Source: Sphingobium sp. BYY-5
Lineage (GTDB): Bacteria > Pseudomonadota > Alphaproteobacteria > Sphingomonadales > Sphingomonadaceae
DNA: 64,000 bases
Direction: 5' to 3'
Assembly (NCBI RefSeq): GCF_022758885.1
Contig: NZ_JALEBH010000001.1
Location: 2,232,001-2,296,000 of the forward strand
The first letter of the stretch is position 1; each line of letters opens with the position of its first letter. The notes under the pieces are model-generated. The model ran no database searches. It saw nothing but the letters and a program-made list of their open reading frames with translations, and was not told where the DNA came from. A program made the position numbers and the translations under genes. Of this stretch, positions 62,162 through 64,000 are shown one piece after another.

Positions 62162-63043
62162 ATGTCGACTTCAACCCCCACCGCGCAAATGGATGTGCCG
62201 CGCCTCGCCTTTCCGGCGCTGGTCCTGGCGAACCTGATCCTGCCGCTGGGGCCGGTGTTGGTGCGCCTGTCCGATGTCGGCCCGGTGGCGGCGGCCTTCT
62301 GGCGGCTGATCCTCGCCCTGCCCTTTCTGATCCTGCTGGCGTTGCCGGGCCTCCGCCGCACGCCCCCGACCGGGCGGGAATGGACCGCGCTGCTGCTGTC
62401 GGGCGTGGTCTTCGCGCTGGACCTGGCCGCCTGGCATATCGGCATCCTCTATACCAAGGTCGCCAACGCCACGGTGTTCGGCAATATGAGCGGGCTGTTC
62501 CTGCCGGCCTGGGCGCTGCTGGTGCTGCGCCAGCGGCCGACACGGATGCAGGCTGCCGCGCTGGCGCTGGCGAGCGCAGGCGCGCTGGTGATGATGGGCG
62601 GCAGCTACGAACTGTCGGTCCGCAACCTGCACGGCGACCTGTTCTGCCTGCTCGCGGGCGTGCTCTACGCCGCCTATCTGCTGATCGTGCAGCGCGCGCG
62701 GACGCGCCTGAACGCCTGGTCGGTATTGGCGGTGGCGAGCGTAGCAAGCACGCCGGTGCTGCTGCTGTGCGCGCTGGCGCTGGGCGAACAGGTGATGCCG
62801 GGCAACTGGACGCCGCTGATCCTCCTCGCCTTGTCGAGCCAGTTGATCGGCCAGGGGCTGCTCACCTATGCCATCGGCTGGTTTTCCCCGCTGGTGCTGG
62901 GGTTGAGCCTGCTGCTGCAACCCGCCGTGTCGGCTGTCTTCGGCTGGCTGCTGTTCGGCGACTGGCTGGGTCCGGCCGATATGCTGGGCACGGCGGCGGT
63001 GGCCGCGGCGCTGGTGCTTGTGCGACTGCCTTCGCGCGCCTAG
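62162..63043 (+). CDS. DMT superfamily (EamA) transporter
   Basis: 293-residue inner-membrane protein with ten hydrophobic segments arranged as two EamA repeats (first AAFWRLILALPFLILLAL, second LFCLLAGVLYAAYLLIVQ, ending QGLLTYAIGWFSPLVLGLSLLLQP and VSAVFGWLLFGD). Substrate unknown; drug or metabolite export is typical of the family. Ends 10 nt before coq9. Confidence 0.92.
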   Translation: MSTSTPTAQMDVPRLAFPALVLANLILPLGPVLVRLSDVGPVAAAFWRLILALPFLILLALPGLRRTPPTGREWTALLLSGVVFALDLAAWHIGILYTKVANATVFGNMSGLFLPAWALLVLRQRPTRMQAAALALASAGALVMMGGSYELSVRNLHGDLFCLLAGVLYAAYLLIVQRARTRLNAWSVLAVASVASTPVLLLCALALGEQVMPGNWTPLILLALSSQLIGQGLLTYAIGWFSPLVLGLSLLLQPAVSAVFGWLLFGDWLGPADMLGTAAVAAALVLVRLPSRA

Positions 63044-63053
63044 ATTGCCCGCC

Positions 63054-63716
63054 ATGAGCGAGACCCAGGATCTGACCCTCGACGAAATCCGCGCCCTTCT
63101 GGCCCCCGTGCTGCCGCGCCATGCCGCCTTCGACGGCTGGCGACCGGAAGCGGTGGCGATGGCCGCGCGGGAAAAGGATATCGACGCCGACATCGCGCAG
63201 CTCGCCTTCGACGACGGCGCAATCGGCATGATCGACGCCTGGTTCGCCAGCATCGACGCCCGGATGCTTGAAGCCGTGCCGCCGGAACAGCTTGCGACCA
63301 TGTCGATCCGCAAAAAGATCACCGCGCTGATCGAAGCCCGGCTCACGCTGCTGGCGCCCGACCGGGAAGCTTTGCGCCGGGCGCTCGCCATCCTGGCGCT
63401 GCCGACCAATGCGGCGCGCGCGGCGAAACTGGGCTGGCGCGCGGCGGATGTCCTGTGGCGCGCCGCCGGTGACACCGCCACCGACTTCAACCATTATAGC
63501 AAGCGCACCACGCTGATCGCCGTCTACGCCTCCACCCTGCTGGTCTTCGTCGATGACGAGAGTGAGGGCCATGCCGACACCCGCGCCTTCCTCGCCCGCC
63601 GGATCGAAGGCGTGATGCAGTTCGAGAAGGTCAAGGCGAAGTTCAAGGGCGTGGGTGGCGGCGAACGGCTGAGCCTGTCGCGCTTCATCGGCCGGCTGCG
63701 CTATCCTGCAGTGTGA
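63054..63716 (+). CDS. COQ9 family protein
   Basis: 220 residues, TetR-like helical fold with lipid-binding C-terminal helices. Conserved COQ9 phrases: LPRHAAFDGW, MSIRKKITALIEARLTLL, GWRAADVLWRAAGDTATDFNHYSKRTTL and VYASTLLVFVDDESEGHADT. In mitochondria COQ9 binds ubiquinone precursors and COQ7. It likely helps ubiquinone hydroxylation here. Confidence 0.93.
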   Translation: MSETQDLTLDEIRALLAPVLPRHAAFDGWRPEAVAMAAREKDIDADIAQLAFDDGAIGMIDAWFASIDARMLEAVPPEQLATMSIRKKITALIEARLTLLAPDREALRRALAILALPTNAARAAKLGWRAADVLWRAAGDTATDFNHYSKRTTLIAVYASTLLVFVDDESEGHADTRAFLARRIEGVMQFEKVKAKFKGVGGGERLSLSRFIGRLRYPAV

Positions 63717-63760
63717 TCTGCCGTGCGCCCGGGCGATTCGCGCTGGCCATTTGGTAAAGG

Positions 63761-63775
63761 TATTGATAGTCACTC
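63761..63775. promoter_or_regulatory. Possible Fur-type box upstream of feoA
   Basis: TGATAGT-C-ACTCGCA, a 7-1-7 arrangement matching TGATAATnATTATCA at about 10 of 14 positions, 29 nt before the feoA start. Consistent with iron repression but only a moderate match. Confidence 0.35.
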
Positions 63776-63803
63776 GCAGAAATAGCCTGCGAGTATCCTC
63801 CCC

Positions 63804-64000
63804 TTGCGTCTCACCGACCTGCCGCTGCGGCACCCCGCTTATGTCGACCTCATCGATTGGTCCGCCCTTACACCCTCCGAAGGTCAGCGTTTGCGCGAAT
63901 TCGGTCTGTGCGAAGGGGCGAGCGTCGAGGCGCTGCACCATGGCGGGATTTTCGGCAAGGGACCGATCGCCTGCCGGATCGGCCGCATGACCATCGCCAT
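63804..64000 (+). CDS. feoA: Ferrous iron transport protein A (3' end outside window)
   Basis: Visible 65 residues form an SH3-like FeoA domain: LRLTDLP at the start, SEGQRLREFGLCEGASVEALHHG and GPIACRIGRMTIA. FeoA assists the FeoB ferrous iron pump, whose gene probably follows off the edge. The start is read as TTG; no in-frame ATG lies upstream before a stop, and there is no strong ribosome binding site. Confidence 0.85.
   Translation, partial: MRLTDLPLRHPAYVDLIDWSALTPSEGQRLREFGLCEGASVEALHHGGIFGKGPIACRIGRMTIA

Overview
The window is GC-rich DNA from an alphaproteobacterium, most likely a member of the Sphingomonadaceae (Sphingobium/Sphingomonas type). The evidence is the gene order hisG-hisD-nusB-thiL-hppA and infA-maf-RNase E/G-yacG-tRNA-Phe, a SciP (DUF1153) regulator, a COQ9 protein, an EcfG-type stress promoter, several TonB-linked genes, and several families of intergenic inverted repeats. 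No rRNA, CRISPR array, insertion sequence, integrase or replication origin was recognised.

Layout. 1-3.3 kb: kdp potassium-ATPase operon on the minus strand (kdpB runs off the left edge), preceded by two tiny membrane peptides. 3.8-8.5 kb: tRNA-Thr, a small basic protein, an Xaa-Pro aminopeptidase, oligopeptidase B and a thioesterase. 8.6-12.4 kb: a three-gene molybdenum aldehyde dehydrogenase (paoABC type). 12.8-30.6 kb: an accessory block lying between tRNA-Gly and tRNA-Phe. It holds a membrane-anchored LytTR regulator, a TonB-dependent receptor, an exported protein of unknown function, a compact type IV secretion operon (virB2-3-4-6-8-9-10-11, with no coupling protein, relaxase, virB5, virB7 or virB1), and a lower-GC stretch with two sulfotransferases flanking an exported tail-collar protein and an exported beta-helix protein.

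30.6-48.5 kb: core metabolism and information genes: yacG, an RNase E/G-like enzyme, maf, infA, bioA, a DUF4168 protein, an M13 peptidase, bioFD, a DUF2490 protein, the membrane pyrophosphatase hppA, thiL, nusB, hisD, hisG, mnmA and sciP. Nearly every gap in the his-nusB-thiL-hppA stretch carries a long inverted repeat. 48.7-56.7 kb: a GlsB/YeaQ stress protein behind a near-perfect EcfG promoter, an RND efflux adaptor and pump, a DUF445 protein, an exported EF-hand protein and a divergent tonB.

56.9-60.9 kb: riboflavin genes: a small membrane protein, ribD, ribE, ribB, ribH. RibB is unusual. It has an N-terminal Cro/C1-like helix-turn-helix and a C-terminal GTP-cyclohydrolase-II-like domain without its zinc cysteines, and a strong dyad lies in the promoter region just upstream. 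This suggests a DNA-binding, self-regulating enzyme and is the most interesting signal in the window. 61-64 kb: an Old Yellow Enzyme, an EamA transporter, COQ9 and the start of feoA behind a possible Fur box.
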